Source: Vibrio sp. CDRSL-10 TSBA (GTDB lineage: Bacteria > Pseudomonadota > Gammaproteobacteria > Enterobacterales > Vibrionaceae). From it: a stretch of 64,000 bases of DNA. The translations under genes and the position numbers were made by a program. The notes beneath the pieces were generated by a model, which ran no database searches, was not told the origin of the DNA, and worked only from the letters and a program-made list of their open reading frames with translations. This document shows, in pieces, positions 9,216 to 18,298 of the stretch (its first letter is position 1; every line of letters begins with the position of its first letter). The stretch covers positions 1,984,001-2,048,000 of the forward strand of contig CP155566.1 in assembly GCA_039696685.1 (NCBI GenBank), written 5' to 3'.

Positions 9216-9963
9216 GTGCTCCATCACTACTCATTTGCTCTTCTCAGTTTAGCAGCGTTTTGTTTTGCGGCGCGTGGTGACAACATTATTCACGCAGTTT
9301 CAGGATGAATGGCCCCCTTACGTTATTGATAATCCGGACATGCCCGGACTGGCAGTCGAGTTGGTCAGCCGCGCGTTTGCCACACAGGGTTACACTCTGC
9401 AACTTAAGATAAAGCCCTGGAGCCGGGTATTAAAAGAAGCGCAGTACGGACGTGATCAAATTGTACTCGCCGCCTGGTATTCCGAGCAGCGTACCCATAA
9501 CCTTGTTTTTTCAAAGCCCTACCTGTTTAGCGATATTCGGCTGTTTGCCCGCCGTGGTGACCCGGCGCACTACACCAGCCTGAACGACTTTAGCGGCAAA
9601 CGAATAGGCCTGGTGCAGGATTATGCCTATGACCCAAGCCTGATGACGCACCCGGAGTTAACCCTGCTGCCGGCTGAGACGCTGCTCATCAACCTGCGTA
9701 AATTACTAAACGGGCGGATTGACTTACTGGCCGGTGACCGACGAGTGGCTTTATGGACCATGCACGCCAACCAGATCAAGCCCGACAGCCTGATCCCGCT
9801 CGAACCTGAACTGTCGCGAACACCAATTCATATCATGGTCGGGAAGAAAAACCCCAAGGCCGGGTTGTATCTGGATGTCTTTGAAAAAGGCATGGACGCA
9901 ATTCGTGCCAACGGAGAATATAGGGCCATCATGACTAAATACGAATCGTATCCGAACCCCTGA
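9216..9963 (+). CDS. Periplasmic amino-acid-type solute-binding protein (frameshifted)
   Basis: SBP_bac_3-like protein. The mature part opens with FTQFQDEWPPYVIDNPDMPGLAVELVSRAF and continues through a classic second-domain segment, FSGKRIGLVQDYAYD. A signal peptide, VLHHYSFALLSLAAFCFAA, is encoded from the GTG at 9216 with AAGGAA 5 bases upstream, but it lies in a different frame from the mature part. One base must be removed between about 9279 and 9290. No GAAAC lies here, so this frameshift does not follow the pattern seen elsewhere. Corrected length is about 248 residues. No permease or ATPase adjoins it; stand-alone proteins of this type are common in Vibrio. Substrate unknown. Confidence 0.7.
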
Positions 9964-10069
9964 CGGCCAGGGAGCGAGTCTGATCCGCCCGCCTGAAAAA
10001 TGCTGTTCTAAAGCGCTCTGAGTTACTGCTGATATTCGCTATAATAAAGAAAAAAATTAAGGAGTTAAC

Positions 10070-10870
10070 ATGAGCAGTGTCCTGGATATCAGTTGGTGGC
10101 AACTTGGGCTATTCAGTTGCCTGCTGGTGATCCCGCTAGCCGTCAACCATTATCATCAGTTGCAGATTGGGAAAGAAATAATTATCTCTATCGCCCGGAT
10201 GGCGATACAGCTTTTACTGGTGGGTATCTATCTGGAATATCTGTTTTCGCTGAATAGCTTATGGGTCAACTTATTATGGCTGTTGATCATGATAAGTGTC
10301 GGTGCCAGCTCCATCGTCTCTAAAGCCAAACTACCGGTTAAAATCTTAATTGGACCGGTTATGACAGGATTAGTCGCCGGCTTATTTCCGCTGATTTTTG
10401 TGTTATGTCTGGCCATCATCCAGCCCAGCCCGTGGTTTAGTGCCCAATATATGATTCCGTTATCAGGGATGTTACTGGGTAACAGTCTGAGTGGTAATAT
10501 TGTCGCATTACAGAACTTGTTCACGGCTTACAAAGAGCGGCGCAGCGAATACGAAGCCGCCCTGTCGCTGGGTGCATCACCATTTTATGCCTCACGCAGT
10601 TTTGTGCAGAATGCACTGCGCAAAGCCAGTGCTCCTTTGTTGGCATCCATGGCCGCAACGGGTCTGGTTACCCTGCCGGGCATGATGACAGGTCAAATTT
10701 TAGGCGGCGCGTCACCGCTCATTGCCATCAAGTATCAACTGCTGATCATGATCGCTATTTTCGTGATGATGAATATCTCGTTAACTTTATCGGTTCACCT
10801 ATCCCTGCGCGCCGCTTTAAGTAAAGAAGGCAAGGTTAAAGTCCGTTTTACCGACGAAAATGTGCATTAA
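10070..10870 (+). CDS. fetB: FetB-like ABC permease (UPF0014)
   Basis: Membrane protein of 266 residues with about 6-7 hydrophobic helices. The conserved block (S)GMLLGNSLSGNIVALQ, with YEAALSLGASPFYASRSFVQNALRKASAPLLASMAATGLVTLPGMMTGQILGG, is typical of FetB/UPF0014 permeases. In E. coli FetAB exports iron and helps peroxide resistance. AAGGAG precedes the ATG at a good distance. The partner ATPase gene fetA, normally adjacent, is not seen on either side: the upstream neighbour is a binding protein and the downstream neighbour is focA. It may use an ATPase encoded elsewhere, so the symbol is assigned by family only. Confidence 0.78.
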   Translation: MSSVLDISWWQLGLFSCLLVIPLAVNHYHQLQIGKEIIISIARMAIQLLLVGIYLEYLFSLNSLWVNLLWLLIMISVGASSIVSKAKLPVKILIGPVMTGLVAGLFPLIFVLCLAIIQPSPWFSAQYMIPLSGMLLGNSLSGNIVALQNLFTAYKERRSEYEAALSLGASPFYASRSFVQNALRKASAPLLASMAATGLVTLPGMMTGQILGGASPLIAIKYQLLIMIAIFVMMNISLTLSVHLSLRAALSKEGKVKVRFTDENVH

Positions 10871-11057
10871 ATGCTCAATTCGCACCAGGTTATTTCCAAA
10901 CGACTCGAAGCCAAAAGTGTGCACGCATCGCACGAAGTTTGTGCACTTTTTGCACCACAAATCATCGATTTAAGGTTACTCACTCACTTTAAAACAACTT
11001 ATCCACAGAAAATGTGGATAACCATGATAAACAGTCTCTCCCCGTTCAGGGTGATGG

Positions 11058-11130
11058 GGTTTCTCAATGCCCATAAAAAGATGTTTTTCAATTCCCATAA
11101 AAAGATCGCTTTCAGCGCCCATAAAAAAAC
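11058..11130. repeat. Three-unit 24-bp tandem repeat
   Basis: CCCATAAAAAGAT recurs at 11070 and 11094, with a diverged third copy (CCCATAAAAAAAC) at 11118, an exact period of 24. The parts between (TTTTTCAATT, GCTTTCAGCG) are diverged copies of each other. The last unit runs into the focA terminator. There are no spacers, so it is not a CRISPR. Confidence 0.8.
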
Positions 11131-11150
11131 GCCACTTCGTGGCGTTTTTT
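11124..11150. terminator. Bidirectional terminator at the focA 3' end
   Basis: AAAAAACGCCAC pairs with GTGGCGTTTTTT around a TTC loop. The A and T flanks make it work in either direction, for focA on the minus strand and fetB on the plus strand. Confidence 0.85.
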
Positions 11151-11182
11151 GTTGCAATCAAGTTGAGCTGGCGTCAACTGCA

Positions 11183-12026
11183 TCAGTCTTTCAGGTAAAC
11201 CATCCAGTACCAGATACCAACAAACACGCCACCACCAACGATGTTACCCAGCGTCACTGGTAACAAGTTGCTGTAGAAGAAGTTACTTAGCGTCAGGTCA
11301 GCGTAATGGGCAATATCCGCACCTGTCATCTGCCAGAACGTATCTGGAGCAAAGTTCTTGATCGCAATCGCCATCGGAACCTGGAACATATTTGCGATGC
11401 AGTGTTCAAAACCAGACGCAACAAACATCGCCACAGGTAATACCATCACCATGACTTTGTCGGTCAGAGAAACGGGCACTGAACGTCATCCAAACCGCCA
11501 GACAAACCAGAATGTTACACATCAGACCCAGGGAAAATGCCTGGAAGAAACTGTGGTGCAACTTGTGCTGGGAAATCGCTAATGCGTTTAGGCCCAAATT
11601 ACCGCCGTTGTCCATAAACTGCTTGGTGGCAAACATGATTCCGACCAGAAGAATCGAACCGAGCATGTTACCAAAGTAAACCACCACCCAGTTTTTAACT
11701 AATTGCAGCCAGGTGATTTTTCCGCTCGCTTTGGCAACCAGAGTCAGGACTGAACTGGTAAACAGTTCACCACCGGTAATCACAACCAGGATAAGACCCA
11801 GGCTGAATGCCAGGCCACCCAGCAGTTTAGTCACGCCATAAGGCATATCTTGCGCGCCTGTGGTTACTACGGTGTAAAACACGAAAGCGATACCAATGTG
11901 AATACCAGCAGAGATAGCAAGAAGGAAAGATTTAGAGGCAGGTTTAGTCGCTTTATTTACGCCAACATCAGCGGCGCGTTCTGCCATTTGAGGAGGCAGT
12001 AATGAGTCGAATTGATTAAGGTCCAT
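11183..12026 (-). CDS. focA: FocA formate/nitrite-type channel (frameshifted)
   Basis: Member of the FNT family of pentameric channels that pass formate across the inner membrane during fermentation. Six membrane helices are recognisable. Motifs include the GGLAFSLGLILVVITGGELFTS segment and, near the end, LLPVTLGNIVGGGVFVGIWYW, both typical of FocA. The frame breaks at 11469-11473 (plus-strand GAAAC). Removing one base gives SARSLTDKVMVMVLPVAMFVASGFEHCIANMF, and the whole has 280 residues, close to the family norm of 285. pflB does not follow. An FNR-like site lies about 180 bases upstream, in line with anaerobic expression. Confidence 0.92.
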
Positions 12027-12428
12027 AATACGGTTACATTTTGATACAACACAGAGAGGTGGCGGATAATCGCTCTATTTCCATATTTATTCAAGTGCAA
12101 TTTATTAAGTAATAGATAAATTCTATGATACGAGACGTTATAACTGGGAATATAGTGTTAAACCATAACTAGTATTAGTTATTATCATGAATATATATTT
12201 ATTATACTGATGTTAATCAATTAAAATGATAATTTACCGTATACTGCCCTGCCGGTTAGCTTTATAAATCCTATGACGATTCTTAGGCGCTTTTATTCCC
12301 TCCGGAACTAATAACTGCACAAAAAAGTAACAGAACTGTCCGACCTAACAAATCTGTCAGAGCAAGATTGCATCCACAGCAATGCCCGCCTATGGTGAAA
12401 CTTATTCAACCTGCAAGAAGGACTTAAG
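12027..12428. other. Intergenic region upstream of focA and the TIGR02647 gene
   Basis: About 400 bases, strongly AT-rich in the middle (12060-12240), serving divergent genes. Apart from one FNR-like site I see no gene or RNA in it. Confidence 0.6.
12207..12220. promoter_or_regulatory. FNR-like site
   Basis: CTGATGTTAATCAA matches the FNR consensus TTGAT-N4-ATCAA at 9 of 10 defined bases. It lies between divergent focA and the TIGR02647 gene and is most likely used by focA. Confidence 0.55.
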
Positions 12429-12662
12429 ATGAAGTTTTCTCAACAGCATATCGACGAACTGAACGTTCTGCTTCAGTTTGATATCGGCAGTGCGGCGACC
12501 GGGATTAAAGTTCACCAAGATGCGTCCGATTCACTGATCAGTGCCGTGCAGCGACTGCATGACAAAGGCTTATGTACTTTACCTGATGGTGGCTATCTGA
12601 CTAACGAAGGCATTGAGATGGCCGAGCAGGCGGATCGCCTACTGCGCGTTCTGAGCGAATAA
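12429..12662 (+). CDS. TIGR02647 family small protein
   Basis: A 77-residue cytoplasmic protein that begins KFSQQHIDELNVLLQFD and ends with an acidic helix. The sequence fits the TIGR02647 family of short gammaproteobacterial proteins. Its helix-turn-helix-like predicted shape has been noted, but no function is known to me. The ATG follows AAGGACTTAAG. An intrinsic terminator closes the transcript right after the gene, so it is a one-gene unit. Confidence 0.75.
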   Translation: MKFSQQHIDELNVLLQFDIGSAATGIKVHQDASDSLISAVQRLHDKGLCTLPDGGYLTNEGIEMAEQADRLLRVLSE

Positions 12663-12674
12663 TCCAGACATAGC

Positions 12675-12702
12675 AAAAGAGCGTCCTTCGACGCTCTTTT
12701 TT
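12675..12702 (+). terminator. Terminator after the TIGR02647 gene
   Basis: AAAAGAGCGT pairs with ACGCTCTTTT around CCTTCG, followed by more T. It sits 13 bases past the stop codon. Confidence 0.85.
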
Positions 12703-12791
12703 GTTGAGGGAGTCAAGCCAGGGCATCAGGTCGCTCTGTGCGCTGCCCCATTCGTTATTCCGTCCCACATCTTTTCAGCCGCATAAATCCG

Positions 12792-13226
12792 TTATACGGT
12801 CACAAACCAGCGCTGGTAAGGCTGGTACCTGTCATACAGCCAGTTAAATACGATGGTATAGACAAAGAAAAACAGTAAGAAACCCGCTTCAACCATCAGC
12901 GCCTCCAGCAGAGAAATGTTCAATACCCAGGCCAGAACAGGCACGGTGACAAACACCAGGCTACCTTCAAAGCCCAACGCATGCACGACTCTCAGGCGTA
13001 AAGTCCGCAGACTGCGATCATCTTGCATGATGCGATCAAACATCAGGTTATATAAGAAGTTCCATACCACGGTAAACAGGCTCAGTCCCAGGCCAACCAA
13101 GGCCAGATGTGTCGCTTGCTGGCCGGAAAACAGCGCGCCGACCGGCACCAGGCACATTAATGCCAGCAGTTCGAAACTGACGGCATGGAATACTCGCTCC
13201 CAAGCGGACATCACAGGTTTTTTCAT
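12792..13226 (-). CDS. PACE family efflux transporter (AceI-like)
   Basis: A 144-residue membrane protein with four helices arranged as two bacterial transmembrane-pair domains. The family pattern is present: R-V-F-H-A-V-S-F-E near the start, WNFLYNLMFDRIM ending the first pair, R-V-V-H-A-L-G-F-E-G starting the second, and FNWLYDR at its end. The glutamate in the first helix (SFELL) corresponds to the residue essential for proton-coupled export in AceI. Known PACE proteins export chlorhexidine and other biocides, or short polyamines. It is transcribed away from a LysR regulator that probably controls it. Confidence 0.85.
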   Translation of the reverse strand: MKKPVMSAWERVFHAVSFELLALMCLVPVGALFSGQQATHLALVGLGLSLFTVVWNFLYNLMFDRIMQDDRSLRTLRLRVVHALGFEGSLVFVTVPVLAWVLNISLLEALMVEAGFLLFFFVYTIVFNWLYDRYQPYQRWFVTV

Positions 13227-13266
13227 CGTAGATCTTCATTTTAACGTTGAACACACGGCGATTATC

Positions 13267-13298
13267 ATCTAATAGTTAGATACTAAATAATTAGATAC
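13267..13298. promoter_or_regulatory. Probable LysR-type operator
   Basis: The palindrome ATCTAATAGTTAGAT (13267-13281) shares the half-site TTAGATAC (13276-13283) with a direct copy at 13291-13298. It lies in the 90-bp divergent spacer between the PACE gene and the LysR gene, where LysR regulators normally bind. Confidence 0.5.
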
Positions 13299-13316
13299 CA
13301 TCACTAATAACGATAC

Positions 13317-14207
13317 ATGTACAGCATTGAACAACTGGCCGCATTTATAGCGACCGCCGAACAAGGGTCGTTTTCTGCCGCCGCTCGTAAACTGGGTAAA
13401 GTACAGTCAGCCATCAGTCAACATATTATTAATCTGGAAATCGACTGCGATATGCGCTTATTTGAGCGCAGTGGCCGCTATCCGGTGTTAACGGCTGCCG
13501 GACATAAACTCTTGCCCTACGCCAAAGCGGCTCTACAGCAACATCAACGTTTTCAGTCTCTGGCAGAGAGTCTGCATGCACCACAAAACCAGCATCTGAC
13601 GCTGGCGATGGATGAGGGTATTCTGCTGTCGGGTCTTACCCCGCTTATCACCCGGCTGGAACAGGAATTTCCCCGCCTTGAACTGGAATGTTTGAGTGCA
13701 TCAAGTAAAGATATCATCGAGATGGTTGAAACCGGGCGCGCAAGCTGTGGGCTGATATTCAGTGAGCAAATCCTGCCACAAAGTCTGGATTTCGAATCGA
13801 TCGGCTCAATTAAGTTTGATGTCTACGTCGCGGCGCAACATACCCTGGCACAATCGGTGGCACCACATGTCGATACCCTGCGTCTGCACCGCCAACTGGT
13901 AATAGGTTCCAGAAACCACTCATCCAGCAGCTTTCATCAACCGCACAGCCCGGATGTATGGTACGCTGATAATTATTATTTATTGTTGGATATGGCGCTG
14001 CACGGATGTGGCTGGTGTCTGTTACCTGCTCATCTTGCCAGTCCCCATGTTGATAACGGTGAACTGGTCCGTGTCCCGGTCGCTTTTGAGCAACTGGCCT
14101 GGTACACCAATGTGGACGTGATTCAACATCACCACACCTCGTCCGACACACTTCATCAACGCACTCGTCAACTTTTGCGACAACTGTTTAAAGGATCTGC
14201 CTCATGA
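13317..14207 (+). CDS. LysR family transcriptional regulator
   Basis: A 296-residue LysR-type regulator. The N-terminal winged helix-turn-helix (residues 1-60) is clear: IEQLAAFIATAEQGSFSAAARKLGKVQSAISQHI. A linker helix and a substrate-binding domain with two Rossmann-like lobes follow. It is divergent from the PACE efflux gene, the usual arrangement for a regulator and its target. Its stop overlaps the ATG of the SDR gene by 4 bases, so it is also translationally coupled to that gene. The inducer is unknown; a biocide or polyamine ligand is only a guess from the efflux neighbour. Confidence 0.88.
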   Translation: MYSIEQLAAFIATAEQGSFSAAARKLGKVQSAISQHIINLEIDCDMRLFERSGRYPVLTAAGHKLLPYAKAALQQHQRFQSLAESLHAPQNQHLTLAMDEGILLSGLTPLITRLEQEFPRLELECLSASSKDIIEMVETGRASCGLIFSEQILPQSLDFESIGSIKFDVYVAAQHTLAQSVAPHVDTLRLHRQLVIGSRNHSSSSFHQPHSPDVWYADNYYLLLDMALHGCGWCLLPAHLASPHVDNGELVRVPVAFEQLAWYTNVDVIQHHHTSSDTLHQRTRQLLRQLFKGSAS

Positions 14208-15034
14208 AGCACATTGCTATTATCGGAGCCGGCTGGTTAGGTTTACCACTGGCGAAACATTTACAGACACTTGGCTACCAGGTCAGCGCAAGCCGTACCA
14301 GCCAGGCCGGTATCGAGCAACTAGCAACACAGCGTATTGAGGGCTTTGTCTGCGACCTGAACAATCCCCTTCATCTGGCTGACACATTAGCGTCATTAGG
14401 CTGCGATACGGTAGTCGGTAGTTTTCCGCCCGGTTTTCGCCGTGGTCAGGGCGACGAATATGCCCAACAATGGCAAGATTTAGTATCAGCGGCACAACGC
14501 GCGCAGTGTAAAAAAATCATCATGATCAGCTCGACGACTGTCTATCCGAACCGGGCTGAAGCCATGACTGAGCAACAAGCATCTTTGGCTCTGGCTCAAT
14601 CTGATGCCGATTTCTCAGCCAATGCAAAAGTGATGTTGCAAGCGGAACAGAGCGTTTTAGACTCTGGGCTGGATTACGCCGTTGTGCGCTGCAGTGGCCT
14701 GATTGGCCCGGATCGCCACCCGTCCCGCTTTGCGGCCAGACTGAAACAGGTCAGTACGCTGGCACCGGCCAACATGCTGCATCTTGATGATGCCATTGGC
14801 GCAGCGACATTTGCCGTCGAGCATCTGCAGCATGATGTGGTCAATGCCACCACGCCGAACACGGTCAGCAAAGCGGAATTCTATCAGGCGGCACTGGATG
14901 CGGTTGCATCAACCGACCCGCTGCCGGCGGTGGTGGATGTCGCCGACAAACTCATTGTGGCTGATAAACTGGTTTCCGCCGGTTATCAGTTCCATTATTC
15001 GAATACACTGGAGGCTTTAAATGCCGATGGATAA
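14204..15034 (+). CDS. NAD(P)-binding SDR/epimerase-like protein (YeeZ type)
   Basis: A 276-residue Rossmann-fold protein of the atypical SDR group that includes E. coli YeeZ. The nucleotide-binding glycine motif GAGWLG is at residues 8-13, with the second strand ending VSASRTS (R suggests NADP). SSTTVYPN is the catalytic-region strand, with Y of the motif. The end of a YxxxK-like pair is not obvious, so catalytic activity is uncertain. ATG overlaps the LysR gene and its end overlaps the ydcF-like gene by 14 bases, giving a probable three-gene unit. Function unknown. Confidence 0.78.
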   Translation: MKHIAIIGAGWLGLPLAKHLQTLGYQVSASRTSQAGIEQLATQRIEGFVCDLNNPLHLADTLASLGCDTVVGSFPPGFRRGQGDEYAQQWQDLVSAAQRAQCKKIIMISSTTVYPNRAEAMTEQQASLALAQSDADFSANAKVMLQAEQSVLDSGLDYAVVRCSGLIGPDRHPSRFAARLKQVSTLAPANMLHLDDAIGAATFAVEHLQHDVVNATTPNTVSKAEFYQAALDAVASTDPLPAVVDVADKLIVADKLVSAGYQFHYSNTLEALNADG

Positions 15035-15659
15035 ACACCTTTATCAACATCTGGAAACACTGTGGCAATACATGCAACTGGGTCATGAGCTGACGCCAGC
15101 CGATGTCATTTTTGTCCCGGGCAGCAATGATACTCGTGTCGCGGAATATGCGGCGTCGCTGTATCACAAAGGGCTCGCCCCGCTGATTGTTTTTTCCGGT
15201 GGTCACGGGCGTTTTACCGATGGTATCTTTGAGCACAGTGAAGCGGTTACTTTTGCCACCGTCGCCAAAGATTGCGGCGTGCCCGAAGAAGCCCTGTTAC
15301 TTGAGCCACGCTCGAGCAATAGCGGCGAAAATGTGCGCTTTACTTATGAAATATTGCAAGCGAGAGGGATTGAAGCCAAGCGTATTCTGCTGGTACAAAA
15401 ACCGTATATGGAGCGCCGTGCCTATGCCACTTTCGTCAAACAGTGGCCGGGAGAAATAGAATCGCTGCAAGTGACGTCAACCGGCTGTGGTATTTTCGAT
15501 TACCTGACCGAAGATCTGACCCTGGATTTCGTCATGGAAGCCGTGATTGGTGACTTTGAGCGTATTCAGCACTACCCGCAGAAAGGCTTTCAGATTGAGC
15601 AGGTGATCCCGGCCGATGTGGAGCAGGCCTATCTCGCCCTCAAACCTTTGGCAGCGTAA
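15021..15659 (+). CDS. YdcF-like DUF218 protein
   Basis: A 212-residue cytoplasmic DUF218 protein close to YdcF. Motifs seen: VIFVPGSNDTRVAEYAASLY, LIVFSGGHGR, LLLEPRSSNSGENVRFT and ILLVQKPYMERRAYATF. E. coli YdcF binds S-adenosylmethionine and its function is undefined. There is no membrane helix, which separates it from ElyC/SanA-type DUF218 proteins. A start at the second Met (15027) is also possible. The gene ends the LysR-SDR-ydcF unit and is followed by a perfect 21-bp hairpin at 15658-15678 and then a terminator. Confidence 0.82.
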   Translation: MPMDKHLYQHLETLWQYMQLGHELTPADVIFVPGSNDTRVAEYAASLYHKGLAPLIVFSGGHGRFTDGIFEHSEAVTFATVAKDCGVPEEALLLEPRSSNSGENVRFTYEILQARGIEAKRILLVQKPYMERRAYATFVKQWPGEIESLQVTSTGCGIFDYLTEDLTLDFVMEAVIGDFERIQHYPQKGFQIEQVIPADVEQAYLALKPLAA

Positions 15660-15715
15660 TAGTCACGGCGTGACTATTAGCGATAATGGTTAATATTACC
15701 GGTAAGTAACCGATG

Positions 15716-15744
15716 AAAAAAGGATGGGCTAGCCCATCCTTTTT
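15716..15744. terminator. Bidirectional terminator, ydcF-like gene and tdk
   Basis: The perfect palindrome AGGATGGGCT/AGCCCATCCT is flanked by A5 on the left and T on the right. It lies between the convergent ydcF-like gene and tdk and suits both. A second hairpin (AATAGTCAC-GGC-GTGACTATT) precedes it at 15658-15678. Confidence 0.85.
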
Positions 15745-15764
15745 CGTTCGCAACGCACGTTTAA

Positions 15765-16343
15765 TCAGCGACCTAACGCTTCTTTATAGTGCTGACGACA
15801 CACTGATACATATTTATCGTTGCCGCCGATCGCAACCTGATCACCCTCTGAGATGGCGTTGCCATGTTCATCAGTACGAATCACCATGTTGGCCTTACGG
15901 CCACAATGACAGATGGTTTTCAGCTCTATCAGTTTATCCGCCCAGGACAACAGATATTTGCTGCCCTCGAACAACTCTCCCAGGAAATCGGTACGCAGAC
16001 CGTAGCACAATACCGGGATATCCAGTTTATCTACCACTTCGGTCAGCTGATACACCTGCTCTTTTGTCAGAAACTGACACTCATCAACCAGTACACAGTG
16101 ACGCTTTTCATTCTGGTGTAGCTGCTTGATGGCATCGAACAGATTGGTTTCTGCGGTAAACAGGTGCGCATCGGCTTCGAGACCAATGCGTGAACTGACT
16201 TTACCGACCCCAAAACGGTCATCGATGGCCGCGGTGAAAATCACCGGTGTCATGCCACGTTCCTGATAGTTAAACGAAGATTGAAGCAGTGTGGTTGACT
16301 TACCCGCGTTCATTGCCGAGTAATAAAAATACATCTGAGCCAA
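15765..16343 (-). CDS. tdk: Thymidine kinase
   Basis: Type II thymidine kinase, which phosphorylates thymidine to dTMP in the salvage pathway. The P-loop AMNAGKST (about residues 10-17), the Walker B-like VLVDECQFL and the catalytic region LCYGLRTDF are present. The zinc-lasso part has [14 protein letters not shown] and a terminal C-x-x-H (CRQH), in family order. E. coli Tdk starts MAQLYFYY; here the matching residues are read from a TTG at 16343, with AGGAA upstream. The ATG at 16334 (MYFYYS) is the alternative, and the longer open frame upstream is not supported by the family. Confidence 0.9.
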   Translation of the reverse strand: MAQMYFYYSAMNAGKSTTLLQSSFNYQERGMTPVIFTAAIDDRFGVGKVSSRIGLEADAHLFTAETNLFDAIKQLHQNEKRHCVLVDECQFLTKEQVYQLTEVVDKLDIPVLCYGLRTDFLGELFEGSKYLLSWADKLIELKTICHCGRKANMVIRTDEHGNAISEGDQVAIGGNDKYVSVCRQHYKEALGR

Positions 16344-16481
16344 GAGAGCTGATTCCTGTGCAAAAATTGGCTGTGTAAAGCCAGAAACAGGTGCCCTGCA
16401 CACGCCCGCCCCTTAACTCGGGGACGGGACAAGCAAAGCACTACACAAACGTGCCCTGGTAAACATACCAAGGCACCGGAC

Positions 16482-16506
16482 AAAAAAAAGGGCGGCTGAG
16501 CCACCC
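16482..16506 (-). terminator. Terminator of aspS
   Basis: On the minus strand GGGTGGC-TCA-GCCGCCC (one G-U pair) is followed by eight T. It lies 16 bases after the aspS stop codon. Confidence 0.85.
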
Positions 16507-16521
16507 TGATTTATTTAACGC

Positions 16522-18298
16522 TTATTCCGCTTTTTCTTTCGCTGCCGTGACGGCGATCGCCAGCTCTTCAAGAGCCGCCGGGTTCGCTGCACTTGGTGCG
16601 TCAGTCAGCAGACACGCCGCTGCGGTAGTTTTCGGGAATGCAATCACGTCACGGATGTTCTCCGTACCACACAGCAGCATCACCAGACGGTCCAGACCAA
16701 ATGCCAGACCTGCATGTGGTGGCGTACCGAATTTCAGTGCGTCCAGCAGGAAGCCGAATTTCAGTTGTTGCTCTGCCGCATCGATACCCAGCAGGTCGAA
16801 TACTGCAGCCTGCATCTTCGCATCGTGAATACGTACTGAACCACCGCCGACTTCGTAGCCGTTTAGTACCATATCGTACGCGTTAGACAGTGCATTTTCC
16901 GGATTCGCTTTCAGCTCTTCCGCAGTCATGTTAAGCGGAGAAGTGAATGGGTGGTGCATCGCAGAAACATGACCTTCATCGTCAGCTTCGAACATCGGGA
17001 AGTCTACAACCCACAGCGGAGCCCACGCTGACTCGTTAGTCAGACCCAGATCTTTACCGACTTTCAGACGCAGTGCGCCGATCGCTTCAGAAACGACGTT
17101 GGCTTTATCCGCACCAAACAGGATGATGTCACCAGTTTGCGCACCAGTGCGCTCGATGATAGAGCTGATGATTTCTTCGTTCAGGAATTTAGCAACCGGA
17201 GACTGGATACCTTCCATACCTGCAGCCAGATCGTTCACTTTCAGCCATGCCAGACCTTTCGCGCCGTAGATGCCAACGAATGAAGTGTACTCGTCGATCT
17301 GCTTGCGGCTCAGTGCAGCACCACCTGGTACACGCAGCGCAGCAACGCGGCCTTTCGCGTCGTTAGCCGGACCAGAGAACACTTTGAACTCAACATCTTT
17401 CAGCAGGTCAGCAACGTCCACCATTTCCATCGGGTTACGCAGATCTGGTTTGTCGCTGCCGAAACGGCGCATCGCTTCGCTGTAAGGCATCACCGGGAAC
17501 TCGCCCAGGTCAACGTTCAGCAGCTCAAGCCACATGTCACGAACCATTTTTTCAGTCACTGCACGAACTTCATCTGACGTCATGAATGACGTTTCGATAT
17601 CGATCTGGGTGAATTCTGGCTGACGGTCAGCACGCAGGTCTTCGTCACGGAAACATTTTACGATTTGGTAGTAACGGTCAAAGCCTGACATCATCAGCAG
17701 CTGTTTGAACAGCTGTGGTGATTGTGGCAGCGCGTAGAAACTACCTTTGTGAACACGGCTCGGTACCAGGTAGTCGCGAGCGCCTTCCGGGGTTGCTTTG
17801 GTCAGAACCGGAGTTTCGATATCCAGGAAACCGTTGCTGTCGAGGAAACGACGTACAAAGCTTGACGCTTTAGCACGCAGTTTAATGCGGTCACTCATTT
17901 CAGGGCGACGCAGATCCAGATAGCGATATTTCAGACGTTGCTCTTCTGAGTTCTTCTGGTTGAAGTCCAGTGGCAGGACATCGGAACGGTTAATGATCGA
18001 CAGACCAGTCGCCAGAACTTCCACTTCACCTGTCGCCATGTCTTTGTTCGCCTGGCTTTCAGGACGTGCACGCACTTCACCGGTCAGTTTGATACAGAAT
18101 TCATTACGAAGCTGGTTTGCCACTTCAAAAACGTCTGCCATATCGGGATCAACAACCACCTGAACGACGCCTTCACGATCTCGCATATCAATGAAGATCA
18201 GTCCGCCTAAATCGCGGCGACGGTTTACCCAGCCGCACAGTTTCTACAGTTTGTCCTGCAAGGGACTTGTTCAGGTGACCACAATAATGGCTACGCAT
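16522..18298 (-). CDS. aspS: Aspartyl-tRNA synthetase (frameshifted near the start)
   Basis: Class IIb synthetase that charges tRNA-Asp. The N-terminal OB fold is followed by the bacterial insertion and catalytic core: the [25 protein letters not shown] motif 1/2 region, [42 protein letters not shown] (motif 2) and [13 protein letters not shown] (motif 3). The real start is the ATG at 18298 ([19 protein letters not shown]). The frame breaks at 18240-18244: the coding strand reads GAAAC, and GAAC gives [19 protein letters not shown]. Corrected length is 591 residues (E. coli 590). An essential gene cannot tolerate this break, so it is very likely a sequence error. Confidence 0.96.

Larger units (their letters stand above)
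10871..11182. other. Intergenic region, fetB to focA
   Basis: About 312 bases between the convergent fetB and focA. It holds a three-copy 24-bp tandem repeat and a strong bidirectional terminator (separate entries). A weak ORF on the plus strand spanning it has no recognisable protein features. Confidence 0.6.

Noticed and set aside
11058..11130. CRISPR array
   Set aside because: Units are directly adjacent with no spacers, only three copies, and no cas genes are in the window.
10871..11263. 130-residue plus-strand open frame after fetB
   Set aside because: Covers the tandem repeats, the terminator and the end of focA; low-complexity translation with no domain.
16451..16475. Second terminator or small RNA between tdk and aspS
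   Set aside because: GTGCC-C-TGGTA-AACA-TACCA-A-GGCAC folds but has two unpaired bases and no T run; probably incidental.
16522..18298. Pseudogenes: aspS, topA, infA, mukB, aroA and others could be decayed
   Set aside because: These are essential or near-universal genes with otherwise perfect coding sequence, and all share one identical kind of change.
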